From NCBI GenBank assembly GCA_026745465.1, contig JACYXH010000310.1:5124001-5188000 (forward strand): a stretch of 64,000 nucleotides of DNA, in the 5' to 3' direction. Origin of the DNA: Lota lota. Taxonomy: Eukaryota; Chordata; Actinopteri; Gadiformes; Lotidae. Below the pieces are notes generated by a model. The model worked only from the letters and a program-made list of their open reading frames with translations. It had not been told where the DNA came from and ran no database searches. Shown one piece after another: positions 25,033-37,316 of this stretch (within the stretch, counting starts at the first letter, position 1; the number at the start of each line of letters is the position of its first letter). The translations under genes and the position numbers were made by a program.

Positions 25033-27813
25033 TTAAGCATTGAAGGTGCTGCTGTTTGTATGCCTCCTGTTGTAACACACCTTGGCCAGAAACCCCAGTG
25101 CAACCACTAATGCCAGCGCAACCACTAGAATCGCAACGATGGTCATGATCTTGCTACTGTTGTCCAGCAAGTGACACATCTCCATAGTCACTCGCTCTAT
25201 GTTGATGGGCTCCGAATCCTGCTTGTGTACGCAGGTGACGGTGGCAATGTCCGGCACCTCCACGGCGGAGTGCTGCATCAGCTGGAAGAAACGGAGGTTG
25301 CTGCAGCAGCTGAGAGGGTTGGAGCCCATGTAGAGGGTCTTGAGCGAGCTCTCCAGAGCCACCAGTGTGTCATACTCCAGCGTGACCAGGTTGTTGTTGC
25401 CCAGGTTTAGGGACTCGATGGACGACTCCTTGTTCCACGAGGGGAGTGTGGACAGCCGGTTGGTCGACAGGTCCACGAGTTTGAGATGGTTCAAGGAGGA
25501 CAGGTCCACGTCTAGCCTGGAGATGTGGTTCTCCCGGAGCGAGAGGTGCACCAGGGAGTCCTCCAGACCGGAAAGGGCATTCGGGCCGACTTCCAAGCCT
25601 GGGTTTAGTGACAGGTCGAGTAGCGTCAGGGGTGTGTCCATGAAGGCGTCGTTGGGCAGTTCCTTGAGATGGTTTTCTGAGAGATACAGATACCGCAATG
25701 TTGGAATTGAGGAAAATGCAACACAGCCTCGAGGATGTATGCGATTGTTGCTGAAGGATGATTCTGCATGTGATGGGCAAATGTGTAGGTTATTCTGCTG
25801 CAGGAGCAGGTATTTGATTCTAGGTCGTCCTTGAAAAGTCTGGGGCTCTAGGGTGGTGAGAAGGTTTCCTTGTACGGAGAGCTGTTCCAGTGACAACAGA
25901 GTGTTTTTCCCAAATGACAGGTTACGCAAGGAATTATAGCTAAGATCTAAAACCTTCAAATAATTCAGACGGTTTTCTTCCCCGACAAGAAACAACCCAA
26001 TACAGTTATTGCTTATATTCAGGTGCTTCAGCTGTACCATACTGTTGTAAAAGGACTGCGGTATGGTTTTGATTTGATTGTAGCTGAGATCAAGGTATTT
26101 CAGACTTGAGAAGTCCTGGTGTCCGAGGTCTAGGCCAGATTGAGTGTGAGCCAAGGACTGCTCCCTGAAATTTCCCATTTCCTCTGCTGTTCCAGTAGTA
26201 TTGACACCCTGGAGCTGGTTCCGTGAAATGTCCAAGTACGCAAGCTTGTTCCTCCTGGGAACCAGAGGGAAATAAAGGATTTTGTTTTGGCTCAGGTCAA
26301 GGGTAACAAGCTCATAGTCTAAATCCGAGTCTAAGGTCTGGAAAGTCTCTAAGCTGTTTTTACTGAGATTTAGTATTTGTAACTGAGAAAGATCAAAGTC
26401 TGTGATGCAAGTGATGGAGTTTTTGGACAGATCAAGTTCTGTCAGATGGAACAACACATTGAATGCACCATCTTCAATCTCGAGGATGACATTGTTGTGA
26501 AGGCTGATTTTTTTCAAAGCCGGAGAGCCACTAAAGGTGTCTTTGGCTATTTTGGTGAGGCTGTTGCTATTGAGCGAGAGGTTAACCAGTGACAATGAGT
26601 CTCTGAGGAAGTACTTTGTCATCCCTGTGTGAAGCCCATTGCCTGAAAGATCGAGGGACTCCACAGCTCCTAATTTTCCTATGCTTGATTTCGACATGGC
26701 AAAGACATCTAGAGAGTTCTTTGACAGATCTAGGAATTTGAGATGCTTCATGCCCCTGAATAAACCTTGTTCAATGAACAGAATCTTGTTGGAGTGGAGA
26801 CTCAGATGGTGGACGGTCGGTTGAATTGCCAACGTTTCATGGGTGAGGTTTTGGAACATGTTGCAGGACAGATCCAGCTTCTGGATCCCCAGGGGTAGGT
26901 TGGCGGGTGCACTTCTTAAGTTACGGCCATCGCAGAACACTTCCATGTTGTCCTGAGAAACAGTGAGAGAAAAAGTGACGTACCCCTCAGTTGTATGATC
27001 TAACATCACTTATTACGTGCTTTTGTAGCCATGACACACCAGAGGCCTTAGTGATTGAAACATATGTGGAGGGATAGTCTCAAATCAATCTCAAACACAA
27101 GAAAAACAAGTTCCATGGCTCCAACTCAGGTCACTTTAACCATCAGTCCACTCATTTCTAAACATGAAGAGACGTGGTGACGCTAAATCAAAGCAATCAA
27201 TATATTATATCATCTGTTCATTGCATAAGCCTTACCCATAAAAATATGTTCATCGAAAATAAACACATTATCTTCATTGGTTTTAAACATTTTCCTTAAT
27301 AGTTTAGCCTCTAACAGAAACCATATGGATCCTTTCTCTGAAAAAACAGCTCATAAAACTCTTACTCACACTCTTAATCTTTCTCTCGCCCTGTCTCTCC
27401 CTCACACACGCACACACAAACACACACACATACACTTTTTCCCCCTCTGAGGCCAACTATTTAGGTTCTTGGCATACTTGTGGTAGCCTCTATGAGGTAT
27501 ACGGCATTCCCCAGTCTCTTGGCTGTGAACACGTCTGAATAACAAATGTTCACAACATGGAAACAAAAATGTTCTAGTCAAATACAGTGTCAGGGTTCAC
27601 AAGTTCCAATTGTATTTAACCCAGATCGGCATCAGATGTGATAAATGCATCGTTTGTGGTGTATGACGCACCACAGGGCTGGCGCACTCGATGGTCATTG
27701 GTTAGACTTACCACCACCTGGCACGGAGAGGGCAGGTGTGGAGGGCGGGTGGCGGGTAGAGAGCCAGACATGTGCCCCAAGACGACCGTGAACAGCAAGT
27801 GGAAACCCGCCAT
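25033..27813 (-). CDS. lrrc32: LRRC32/GARP, leucine-rich-repeat receptor for latent TGF-beta (complete, 2 coding exons)
   Basis: Single-pass membrane protein. In mammals it tethers latent TGF-beta on regulatory T cells and platelets and helps release it. Exon A is 27813-27712 (34 codons) with an N-terminal hydrophobic signal-like segment. Exon B is 26952-25033 and ends at TAA. Joined at GTAAGT...TTTCTCAG they give about 673 residues; human is 662. The junction reads PCQVV-DNMEVFCDG, matching the human N-terminal cysteine pattern. About 20 LxxLxLxxN repeats fill the ectodomain. A cysteine-containing LRR cap (NPLSCC), a transmembrane helix near residues 636-657 and a short tail ending STFNA follow. 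An upstream in-frame ATG at 27981 is rejected because a pyrimidine-rich acceptor (CTGCTTCTAG) ends at 27821, just before the chosen start. Confidence 0.94.
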
Positions 27814-29447
27814 GATGCCGCTAGAAGCAGAGTCCGGTTCGATATGAACAGGAATAAAGAGGAAAAGAGAAAAAAAGAAGACATTGAGCTGGAACTGTAG
27901 TAGAAGGAAGCGTGCAAGCAGATGATGTGAGGCATGAGAAGGAAGGGAAGGGAAGTAAGCCTGCATGCTTTGCTGTGACACGGCGACCTGTCCTAAAAAT
28001 ACATTAGGTTTGCTTGTTGTGGTCTTTAATCAGCTGGGTTTTTTTGTACACTGGAAAAAGTCAGTAGTCAGTAATACATCTCTAAAGGAACCAAGTATTT
28101 GTCAAATAAATAACAAAACTGACCATTAGCCAATGAGAAGTAACTAAATGACTGTATGAATAAATGTATAAAGACACATCCTGTTGCGACTACACAGAGC
28201 TACAGTTCTACACAAAGAAATCCATGTGCCTTCCATCTGCAACAATTATAGATCGACACTGATAAAAGCTGACCGTTTAAACCCTAAAGGCCAACATGTG
28301 GATTTCATTATTATGTTATGTGGCTATTTTTGGTGTTCAGGTAGCCCTAGCCTTTAACCAAATAATTATATAGACTATATGAAAAAAATTACATAAAATA
28401 AAAATAACTCCGACCGTAACAACTCTGAGACTGACTAGTGTTTTTTTAATTATAAAATAAAATAGGTATTACTATTTATTAACAAATATAACGAGCTTCC
28501 ACTCGATACACTCAACATAATAGAATATAAATAGAATAGCATTTAAAGTGCATATTGAAGTGATAGAATTTACCTCACTTTCAGTTGACTGTCAGAAGGT
28601 TTCATAGCCGTTTTCTGACCGTTGCGATTTCACATCCTTAAGACGGAGACACGGAATGAAATAAAATGCAAATATAATTAGCGTGTACTGCGGTGCATAG
28701 GGTGTTTGATATAGAGATCCTTGCTTCACTTTGCGCTCCAACATCCCATTTAGATCCTGCATCAATCGTGTTTTTTATCCCGCCCCGCTCCCTCGTCATT
28801 TCTTTAGGGAAATTCCTTGTAAGGGCTTTAGAAAGACCATTTGGATCATGAAATCCCAAGTGACCGCTGCTTTGTTTGCTATATTCCCGTCATCCTTCAA
28901 CTCTGTTTGGGTTTTACCTGGGCCGGGGGGGTGGGGGGAACTGTCTGCGCGCACATCGTTATTATGACATATAACATTGTTTGAGGCATGAGGATCCAGC
29001 AACAGGCAAGTTGAACACGGAAGGTATGCATCAATACCGCCCAGTCATGCTTGAGTTGCTGTTAGTTAACGAGGAGTACCTCAAAACGATGACATTATTC
29101 AGTTTAGTTTCAGTATCACTTATTCCTGTAAGAGCAACGGCCAGCCATAACATATTATGTTTTAAGTAAGTATTAAGGCTTATCATGTGGGTTTGGTAAT
29201 GTGCATCGTGTGTTCATGAAGGACAGCAATAGATGGCATAGTCAACATTGTTGAAACATTTCCCGGGATTCCCAGTTTTTCTTTCATTTTCATTTCCAAT
29301 TAAGTCTGTGTGCATGCGTAATAGATTTTCAAAAAAGAGTTTCAAAATACGACTGTGAAATAACCTGTGCCCGTGATGTGGTAAAACATGGTAAAACGTT
29401 GCTGTTATTTTGCAGTATCATATGGGACTTGTTATTAGTCTTGTATT

Positions 29448-29451
<4 letters not shown>

Positions 29452-29521
<70 letters not shown>
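29452..29521. repeat. (AT)n microsatellite
   Basis: About 34 AT dinucleotides, self-complementary and able to extrude a cruciform. Confidence 0.96.
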
Positions 29522-29522
<1 letters not shown>

Positions 29523-29939
29523 TGAGAAGTGCTATAGGAGTTTTGAATATGCTGATAAAAAGCTTCTCATCCCTTGAAAAAGATAGTGTCCGCTCATTGC
29601 TATTGGGAAGTGTGTGAATGCGCATATGTGTGTCAGGGGTCAGCTTATTCAGCAGTTATTCTATATACCATGCCTGCTAGCTTGTTTGCAAGTTAATGTG
29701 GTAATGGATCCACATTGCAATCACACATATGCACCCTTTAGTTAGTCTCCGTTTATCTGTTTATTCTTCACTTGCTCTGACAGTGCACACGTTTGATTTC
29801 AATGCCACCAAATCCTATTTTGTTTGTTTGTTGAGACGACAAAAGAAAAATGCCTGCAGTGTTGTAAAATTGCAAAAAGGCATTTTTGGTGGCATGAAAT
29901 CAGATGTGACTGCAGCAGCAGTAGTGGCAGCAGCGGTAG

Positions 29940-30005
29940 TAGCAGGAGTGGAGGTGGTAGTGGTGGTGGTGGTGATGGTGGTGATGGTGGTGGTGAAAGT
30001 GGTGG
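29940..30005. repeat. (GGT)n/(GAT GGT)n trinucleotide tract
   Basis: A run of GGTGGT with GAT interruptions on the + strand, lying just beyond the fbxo24 stop codon (ACC-rich in the fbxo24 sense). Confidence 0.85.
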
Positions 30006-30013
30006 CGTGCGGC

Positions 30014-33000
30014 TCACTGGCAGACAGCGTCGAGCCCCTCTGTGATGTCATGGCTGCTCAGGATAAAGAGCCAGTCCTTGGTGGCGCAGATGGAACGGGC
30101 GGTCCGGGGCACCTGAGAGAATAGAAATCGAAATACTTCGTGAAAGATGCAAACACGTAGGTATCAAAAAGTCTTGAGCAGGATCATGATTAACATTATT
30201 CTTTTGTTAAGATCATGATTAAGTATGATATCTTTTGTGAGACAGCCATTAACAAAGTATTTTGATGAGGATGATGGTCCCATGGCAGCGGAGAACATAG
30301 GAACCATATGACACACCCGGACGTTGAGCTTCTTAAACATGTCGCTGCCTTCGGGGCAGCCCGGCAGGCGGCCTCTTGTGCCGCAGCCACAGCCGTAGAG
30401 CTCCTTTGCACCGGACTCATCCTGAAGCAGGAGCAGAGTGTGGTTGAGTCCGCACCACACATCCACAGGCCTCAACGATACTGCCACCTAGAGGGGAGGA
30501 GGCCACGGTGAGCTCAAACAGCCATGAGATTTAAAATACAGTTTTCTTTACATGGAGCCGCTCGGGCTGCAAATATGGATGGAAATTATTTTAGTAGATG
30601 TTACCATAGGAATAAATTGTTTCTAAATTAGAAGAGATTAACTTGATATGGGGACACTTTTGTTTGAATAACTAATTCTTTCACACATACACACCTGAGT
30701 GGGGCGTGGGCGGTCAACAATATCCCCTGTCCCTAATTGACCATGACAGTTACTGCCCTGCATGAACACAGCTCCCCATTCATCAATCAGGCAAAGATGG
30801 CTCTGGCCAAGGGAACATTTGACCACCTGCAAAGGTTGTATAGATACCGTCACATTTTAAATGTCACAAAGTCAAATGACAGTTTGTCCTTATCTGTCCT
30901 ACAAAGCCAGAAATGTGCAGATTCATTTATTGTGTTTTTGTTGTTGTACCAGGGTAATATAAAGTAGAATACTGCAGTTGTTGACATCATTACCTTGTTG
31001 GGCAGTGGCAGATAAATAGGAGTGAACAAGATATTTGGATCCGAGGCTTGCTGGTTGCCAAACATCTTCTGGTAGAGACCAGGGGTGTGTACCTCCATAT
31101 AGGCTGACCCTTTACCTTTAGGGAGGTATAGAAAGCAATAGCAATGAATACCTGCTGCAAGTCTTTCAGTATGATACCCCAAAATTCTAAGTAATAGCCT
31201 AAAGTAACCCTGGCAATACTAAATGTTGTGTCTAGCAAACGTTGTTGCTGTATACAGCGAAAGGTGTTGCCCTATACCTGTCAGGTAGAGAGCACCATTT
31301 TGGCTGCTGTGGATCTGTTTGGTGGTCAGGGGGTCCTGAGGGTCGCCGATGATGTTCGGCTCCGTACACAGCCTGAATGAGGGGTTTACGTCCAGCTGAT
31401 CCTCCTCAAAGGAAATGCCATACACCATCCCCATGTCTGAGAGAAGGAGGGAGTTGATGGAGCTTTGGATTGGATTCCTGCCATTGACCGACATGAGGCT
31501 GATCAGGACTTTATTTATGGCTTTTTACTTTAGATTGAAAGTGAGGCTGGCACATTCAAACCTAAGTGAGTATCGGAGGTATGATAGCACATACATGCAT
31601 TGATAAAAACACTCCCACACTCAGCAACTTACAAGGTGTTTTTTGTTAATTGTTTGTTAATAAGATATCCACCATTCCTTAACGCACTGACCAGTGAGCA
31701 ACATCAGCTGCCGGTTGAAGTCTGGACCTGTGAGGCGGATCTGAGTGAACGACGCATTGTGTTGAAAGACCATTTGGTTTACGCACGCACCGGTGTCCTG
31801 CCGGTAGATGTGGATGTTGGCTCCCGGTTGGCAGCGGCCATTCTTGCAGCTCTGCAGGACATAGATGCACTGCCGATGGAGGACGCTGTCGCGAGGGTCC
31901 ACTGCAAACTGTGGTCCATAAATAAGGTCAAGATTGGAGTGGGTGATTAACAGTTTCTATTCTGTTTCTATGAATATATTCTATTTATTGTATTTTTCAG
32001 TTACAAAATAAGTCATAATACAAAGCCAGCAAATCTGGGAATTCGTAACACAAATGTTAACATTTTGCTAACACATTTTTCTGAAAACATTTTGAAACTG
32101 CTGGTAAATAATGAAAAATAACTTGGATTAAACTAAATAAACTGCAGCATATCCGTGTAACTCTACTAGATGTGACCCCATTTTAGCAACAGAGACATCC
32201 AGAGGAAGTAGGTTGCGTCGTTACACTTCTTACATCCTGGACGTTACGGCAGAGGATGGTGGGGCGGTACCGCATCCTCCGACTCAGGAGCGGTCTGTTC
32301 ACTGCCCGCACGACCTGGTTCCTCAACAGGAAGAGGGTGCCCTGGTGGTCCCAGAGCAGCACATTGTCGCTGGTGGGCACCACCCGCCGGTATCCCACAG
32401 CCTCGGGGGGGTCCACGGCCCTGGTGGTGGAGGGACGGGCCCTGCTGTGCCTTATGCCCCAGGAGCAACGGGTCCGGCCTAGTCCCTGCATGTGGAGCGC
32501 CTGGGTGTCTGTCAGGGAGGAGTGGGGGTGGAGGGAGGTAAGGGTGACATGATTCACTGATATACTCATTGTTGGGGTTGGGTGGGATTTGAGTGTTTGG
32601 TTTTCGGTTGTAGATTAAGGTTAGGGTTTGGTTTAGGGTTGAAGTTAAGGGTTTGGGTTTGCTTTTAGGGTTAGGTTTTTGTGTTGTTAGTAAGTAATTA
32701 TTAGTTAAGGTAACTCTGGTTGCACTGGTATTCCATCTCCTATCCTTTTATTTAGGTTTCTAAACAGACTGGAGGAGAAAGCTGTAGCGGAGCTCTGAGG
32801 AAGGAGCAGAACCCAGGTTTGTTTATCATTTTTAGATTTAGATTTTTCAATAGGAGACGCTAACAGGGAGCTGGCCACCCAGAAGGTGGCCCAGAACGGC
32901 AACAGGGTCAATAAAACATTCCTCCTTTTATTATGAGGAATAGAAGGAGTAAAAGGGCTTTCAGGAAACTCCTAAAACAAAACACGCACTAATCTAAATA

Positions 33001-34504
33001 AAAATAATGGAAGAATTAAATGGATAAAAGAGAAGTCACTTAAAATAATCTGGTCAGGAGGGATGCATTAGTAAACACGCTCAGGCACACACACTCTCAA
33101 ACATAATAGGTCATAATGAATAAATATGCAATACATATGGTAAAACAATGATCAAGTAAGAATATAAGGCACACTGCAAATATGAATGATCCCATGAATA
33201 AAAGAGCCGGTTCATGTAATATGCAAAAGAAGAAGAAAAGGCTAAGGTGTTAAAACACACAAATAATCAAATAAGGTTAGTGCTTAAGGATAAGTGCTTG
33301 GATAAATAAGCGTATAAATAGCCTGAATAAAACCTTTCATAGACTGCATACACTGCCACATTTTAGGGTAAGGGTTAGGGTTAGGTTTTAGGGTTTGAGT
33401 TCAGGGTTAGGTTTTGGTTTGTTTTTAGGGTTTGGGATTGAGTTGAGGGTTGGGTTTTTGGTTTGCTTTTAGGGTACGGTGACTATTTGACTATTCAGGT
33501 GACTATTCTCCTTAACTTTCCTGTTGTTATCATGCATAGGCTTACACAGGGACATTTCCACGCTGCAGTATTTTTGCAATACAATCACACTGTATTGTTA
33601 CACATTTCATCTTGGCTGTATGGCGCTAGACTCCAACCGTACATTTGAGGATGGCCAGGCGCTGCCAGTCGCTGGGGTGGTAGTGGTCTGGCATGCTGCA
33701 GCAGAACCTCCTCCAGACCCAGGGACTGTGACTCAGCTGGTGGTATCTGCTGCAGGTCGCCCCCAACGACAGGACATCAGGTACTGAGAGGTGGCCCAGA
33801 ATGACCTCCATCTATGGAAGAAATATGTGCATGGGATTAATAAGATGGAAAAGAAAACATATCTTGGCAAACAACACAACAAAAACGTTAAAATAAATTT
33901 TGCTTAAGACAAAATATATTACCTAACCTTCCCTAATATGTAAACATTTGAAATGTTATACATATTTTATTTGACCTACCTAAGATATGTAAAATTTTGA
34001 AATGTAATACATATTTTATTTTATCTACAGGCCTATGTTAACTACAGATATTAACCTATTATTTGCTGTTATTGTTTGTTTTCCTCAATTCTGCACTGAA
34101 TGATTGAAAAACTGGGATTTAATTAAATGAGTCTTGAAAGCAAGTAATACATTTAACATGTTATTAAAATGTTGACAGCTTGGAAAGGGGCTTTCTTACA
34201 ATCTCAGGTGGTAAATCCTGAAAACAGGCCACGGGTTTCTTAACTGTAGTGACCTCTTCTGCTATCTGTTGCTGGGAAGGTCAAGGAAATTGGGAAAATT
34301 AAGTCAAGCAATATACATTATTTGACCCATGAAATGAAAAAGGAGTTTCCTTACTTTGAAAGACATGGGTGGTCTTTCAGGTGAGGCTGAGCGTGGCCTC
34401 TTCCCTCCACTTGTCTCCACTCTCCTCACTTTGATGGATGTAAAGGCTTGCTCCAGAGAGGGGGAGCGTTCTCTCTTCTTTCCAGGTATTTGCTTATCTG
34501 ACAT
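30014..34504 (-). CDS. fbxo24: FBXO24, F-box protein with RCC1-like repeats (10 coding exons)
   Basis: Predicted substrate adaptor of an SCF (SKP1-CUL1-F-box) ubiquitin ligase. Exons: 34504-34355, 34265-34200, 33811-33643, 32508-32234, 31908-31692, 31436-31278, 31115-30994, 30826-30695, 30487-30317, 30112-30014. All junctions keep frame and give about 447 residues. The F-box (FQDLPPEI then MEVILGHL...VWRRFC) spans residues 65-109 across exons 2-3. RCC1-like repeats follow, with YMEVHTPGLY, CHGQLGTGD and WCGLNH matching human FBXO24. The N-terminal 50 residues are basic, with two SASPERPP/SPSLEQAF-type segments. Human FBXO24 is about 580 residues. Here the frame ends at TGA in exon 10, soon after the conserved LFILSSHDI. 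The stop overlaps a CCA|GTGAGC donor-like site, so a longer spliced form is possible. Confidence 0.9.
32590..32700. repeat. GGGTTAG/GGTTTGG degenerate repeat, fbxo24 intron 3
   Basis: TTAGGGTT- and TTTGGGTT-type units on the + strand. A related block lies at 33360-33480 in the same intron. Confidence 0.7.
33360..33480. repeat. TTAGGG-like degenerate repeat, fbxo24 intron 3
   Basis: Includes GGGTAAGGGTTAGGGTTAGG and several TTTTAGGGTTTG variants. Telomere-like but not a pure array. Confidence 0.75.
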
Positions 34505-34670
34505 GGTATGCTTTCTAACAACCAATAAAACCTCCAAACGCTTCCCGTCCAAGTTCCTCAATGACTTCCAAATATTCATCAGCTCAAGCCTCTCAGAATT
34601 GTCAAATTCTAGAATTCTAGAATTCCTGTTGTTTGTGAAATGCCTCATTGTGACATGGTCAGAGCCATCG

Positions 34671-34675
34671 TGTGT

Positions 34676-34712
<37 letters not shown>
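34671..34712. repeat. (GT)n microsatellite upstream of the fbxo24 start
   Basis: About 20 GT dinucleotides, roughly 170 bases 5' of the fbxo24 start codon. Confidence 0.92.
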
Positions 34713-34713
<1 letters not shown>

Positions 34714-34766
34714 ATGCCTGAGCGTGTGTGTGCGTGCCTCATGTCTGCGTATGTGTGTGTAGTATG

Positions 34767-34789
34767 CCCCCCCCCCCCCCCCCCCCCCC
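34767..34789. repeat. C23 homopolymer
   Basis: An uninterrupted run of C on the + strand, hence G-rich in the sense of fbxo24. Confidence 0.9.
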
Positions 34790-37316
34790 GCCTCCATGCA
34801 GGGTCGCTACATTATTTGTCAAATTCATTATGATGAATTTGTAAAACAAATGTGTGTAAATGAAGCTAAACTGTTAGCTTCAAAGAAAACACATAATGAA
34901 AAAACACCCTGTTAAATCCCTGACCATACCACCAAACCTCGAGACTCTCTCTCTCGTATAGTGAAGCTGCCCCGGGCCTTGCTTGTCCGGCCTCTCCTTG
35001 GGTGCAGGCTGCTGCTGTTGGTCCTGATGGGCACATGTAGGGACACACCCCCTCACCCTTGGGTGACGGTGCTAGAGCTCTCCCCACCTCTCTAAAGGCC
35101 CTACATGCCTCCTTTCTGGAGATGGAAGGAATATAATCAGATCTACGACGGTGTAGGACTCTCTGGCTCAGCTTGGTTCACTTACTACAATACAAGGGGT
35201 CTGTGGGAGGGGCAAGCTTACCTGGGCTCCTACTCTCATGTCCCATATATCGACCCTAACTCAAGGGTGTGATAATCCACTTAAAGTGATAATGGGCTTT
35301 TAAAAGCATGGATGCAGTCAGAGTTGAGCCTCAAAATATAACCCTAACTCTAAAATTTAACATTAAACCTAAAACCAAACCCTAACCTTAAAAATAAACG
35401 TAGAACCAACATGGAACTGTACAGTTCTTGGTACAGAAGATCCCACCTGAAGCGGGATTTACAGCAGATCGGAGATACGACGTGGTTTTTGCAGAACTGC
35501 CATCAAATATACTTCCATGTCACGGTAACACATACACAAGGGGGAAGTATATCACTTCCCACCAGGGCCGTAGGCAGGGTTTTAAAAATAGCCCGGTGGA
35601 CCATTCCTATGACGTTGGAGAAGCATGATTCTGCAATTCCTCAATGAATAAGCATTTATCACTGTCCAACAAATGCCACAAAGTGATTCATTCCAATAAT
35701 CCCTACGGCGAATGCTGATTCAAGTTCAACAGGAGAGGAATCCACGTGTCGACTTCTATGTGCACACACTTATAAATAAAACCCAGCAAGCCATGCGTTC
35801 TTGGATAAACTCACCTTCATTTAATGATGTACACAGACAATAAAAAGCTATGTTTCTGATTTGTGTTGTTTCGGGTTGTCTAATAATAATTACCACAGTC
35901 CGGACCTCGGTAATGCTTCCGACCCCCTGCTGAAAAGCTGTAGCTGTCAGTGTGAACCTTACCTCAGGTGTTTTGATTTCACCGGGTGCATTCATGTTAT
36001 TCTCGTGTCCGGTTGTCAAAAAAATAAAACACTGCGAACATTCCCTTCTCGGCCAATCAGCAATTAGTGAACCTCTACAGCTGGGCGACGCGTTGCAAAC
36101 CCTGGGGAGACTTCGTCTTCGCGTACGGGAATGGGAACCCGTCCCAGGATGGTGTCCGGAGTCACAGGACAGGCCCTCTGGGTTCGGTTCCCTGGAAAAG
36201 ACATGGGACGCAGAAGACTGCCTGGGTCCGGGTTCCATTAAAAAGACCCTCAGGGGGACCTCGACGGGGAACCAGGATGGGGCCCACAGTCCCAGTCCCA
36301 GGATGGGTCCCCGGGTTGCCTACTGTTTTATCTGTCTATTAATGGCATCTGTACAAATGTTAACATGTAGGGTCGTCTTTTAATGATTTGTACATTTTAT
36401 TTCAATGCTGAAAATGTAGCCTAGTTTGTTTTCTATTGAAATATAAGAATTATATCTGTCAGCAGATATAAACTGCCAGCAGATGACGTCGTTGACCATC
36501 TGTTGTGAAACTGCCCCGTACTAAAAGCATAGGGCAACTCATTCATCACTCGCAAATTGAGTAATCGACATCAAGACCATTTTATAATAAGTTTGGAAAA
36601 GGTCTACTTGTAGATCTATACGTGTCTTTTGAAACTTCAATGACTCAAATAAAAAATAAAACAACAAGAAATGCTTCACATTCCTCAGCATTTCAGGGAG
36701 ACACAGTAGGCTATTACCTCGAACTCTTCCGCAGACATGCAGGTTCATTTCTTCAGATAGGGTGTCCACATTTTGATGCTATGCTTCTTAGCTCTGTGCC
36801 CAATACAAATGACATCATAGGGGGCCGAAGGGTGAAAGTCGTTAGCCTACATTGTAAAGCTGTTCATGTAGAATACAGGTTGGGTTAGTGTACACACCAG
36901 TGCACAATTAATCACACGATTGAATTTAGTTGGAGTTGTGAGAAGTAGGCAAGCCCTTACATGAACCAGCTGACATTACCTTCAAGAACGACAAAAGCTA
37001 AACGTATGCTGTTGTCCCTGTGGTTTGAGTGTAGTATTGTATTACTCTTTCTTTTGATATGACGGAGGGACTGGGACGTTTTGGAGGGCAGGCAGAGCAG
37101 GCATTATAGACATGCTCTTTGCCTATGGATATTGCGCCCCCTGCTGTCAAGAATGGTCGACAAATGTATAAAGAGCTGTACTGCGGCAGGGTCCTGGGAG
37201 AAAGCGAAACGCGAGTGTGGAAGGAGTTTCCTGTGACGGAACTTGAGGGCACTGATTAGTCGACGTTCCAGCAGAGACATCCTGGGTTCACCTGAGCACA
37301 TAGCATCTCAAGGAGA
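34790..37316. other. Intergenic DNA between divergent fbxo24 and aqp11
   Basis: The two genes point away from each other, so this 2.5 kb holds both promoters. A G+C-rich block at about 36060-36330 contains several CG dinucleotides and three copies of CCCAGGATGG. A degenerate CCCTAA-type run lies at 35335-35400. The last roughly 100 bases before 37317 are the probable aqp11 5' UTR. I see no coding exon and no clear TATA box. Confidence 0.5.

Larger units (their letters stand above)
27821..30013. other. Intergenic DNA between lrrc32 and fbxo24
   Basis: The acceptor at 27821-27822 implies a non-coding upstream exon of lrrc32 within or beyond this stretch, but I cannot place it. No coding exon is supported. 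A long (AT)n tract and a GGT-rich run are listed separately. Confidence 0.5.

Noticed and set aside
35411..36383. Overlapping small frames between fbxo24 and aqp11
   Set aside because: Short, on both strands, without recognisable domains or consistent splice sites.
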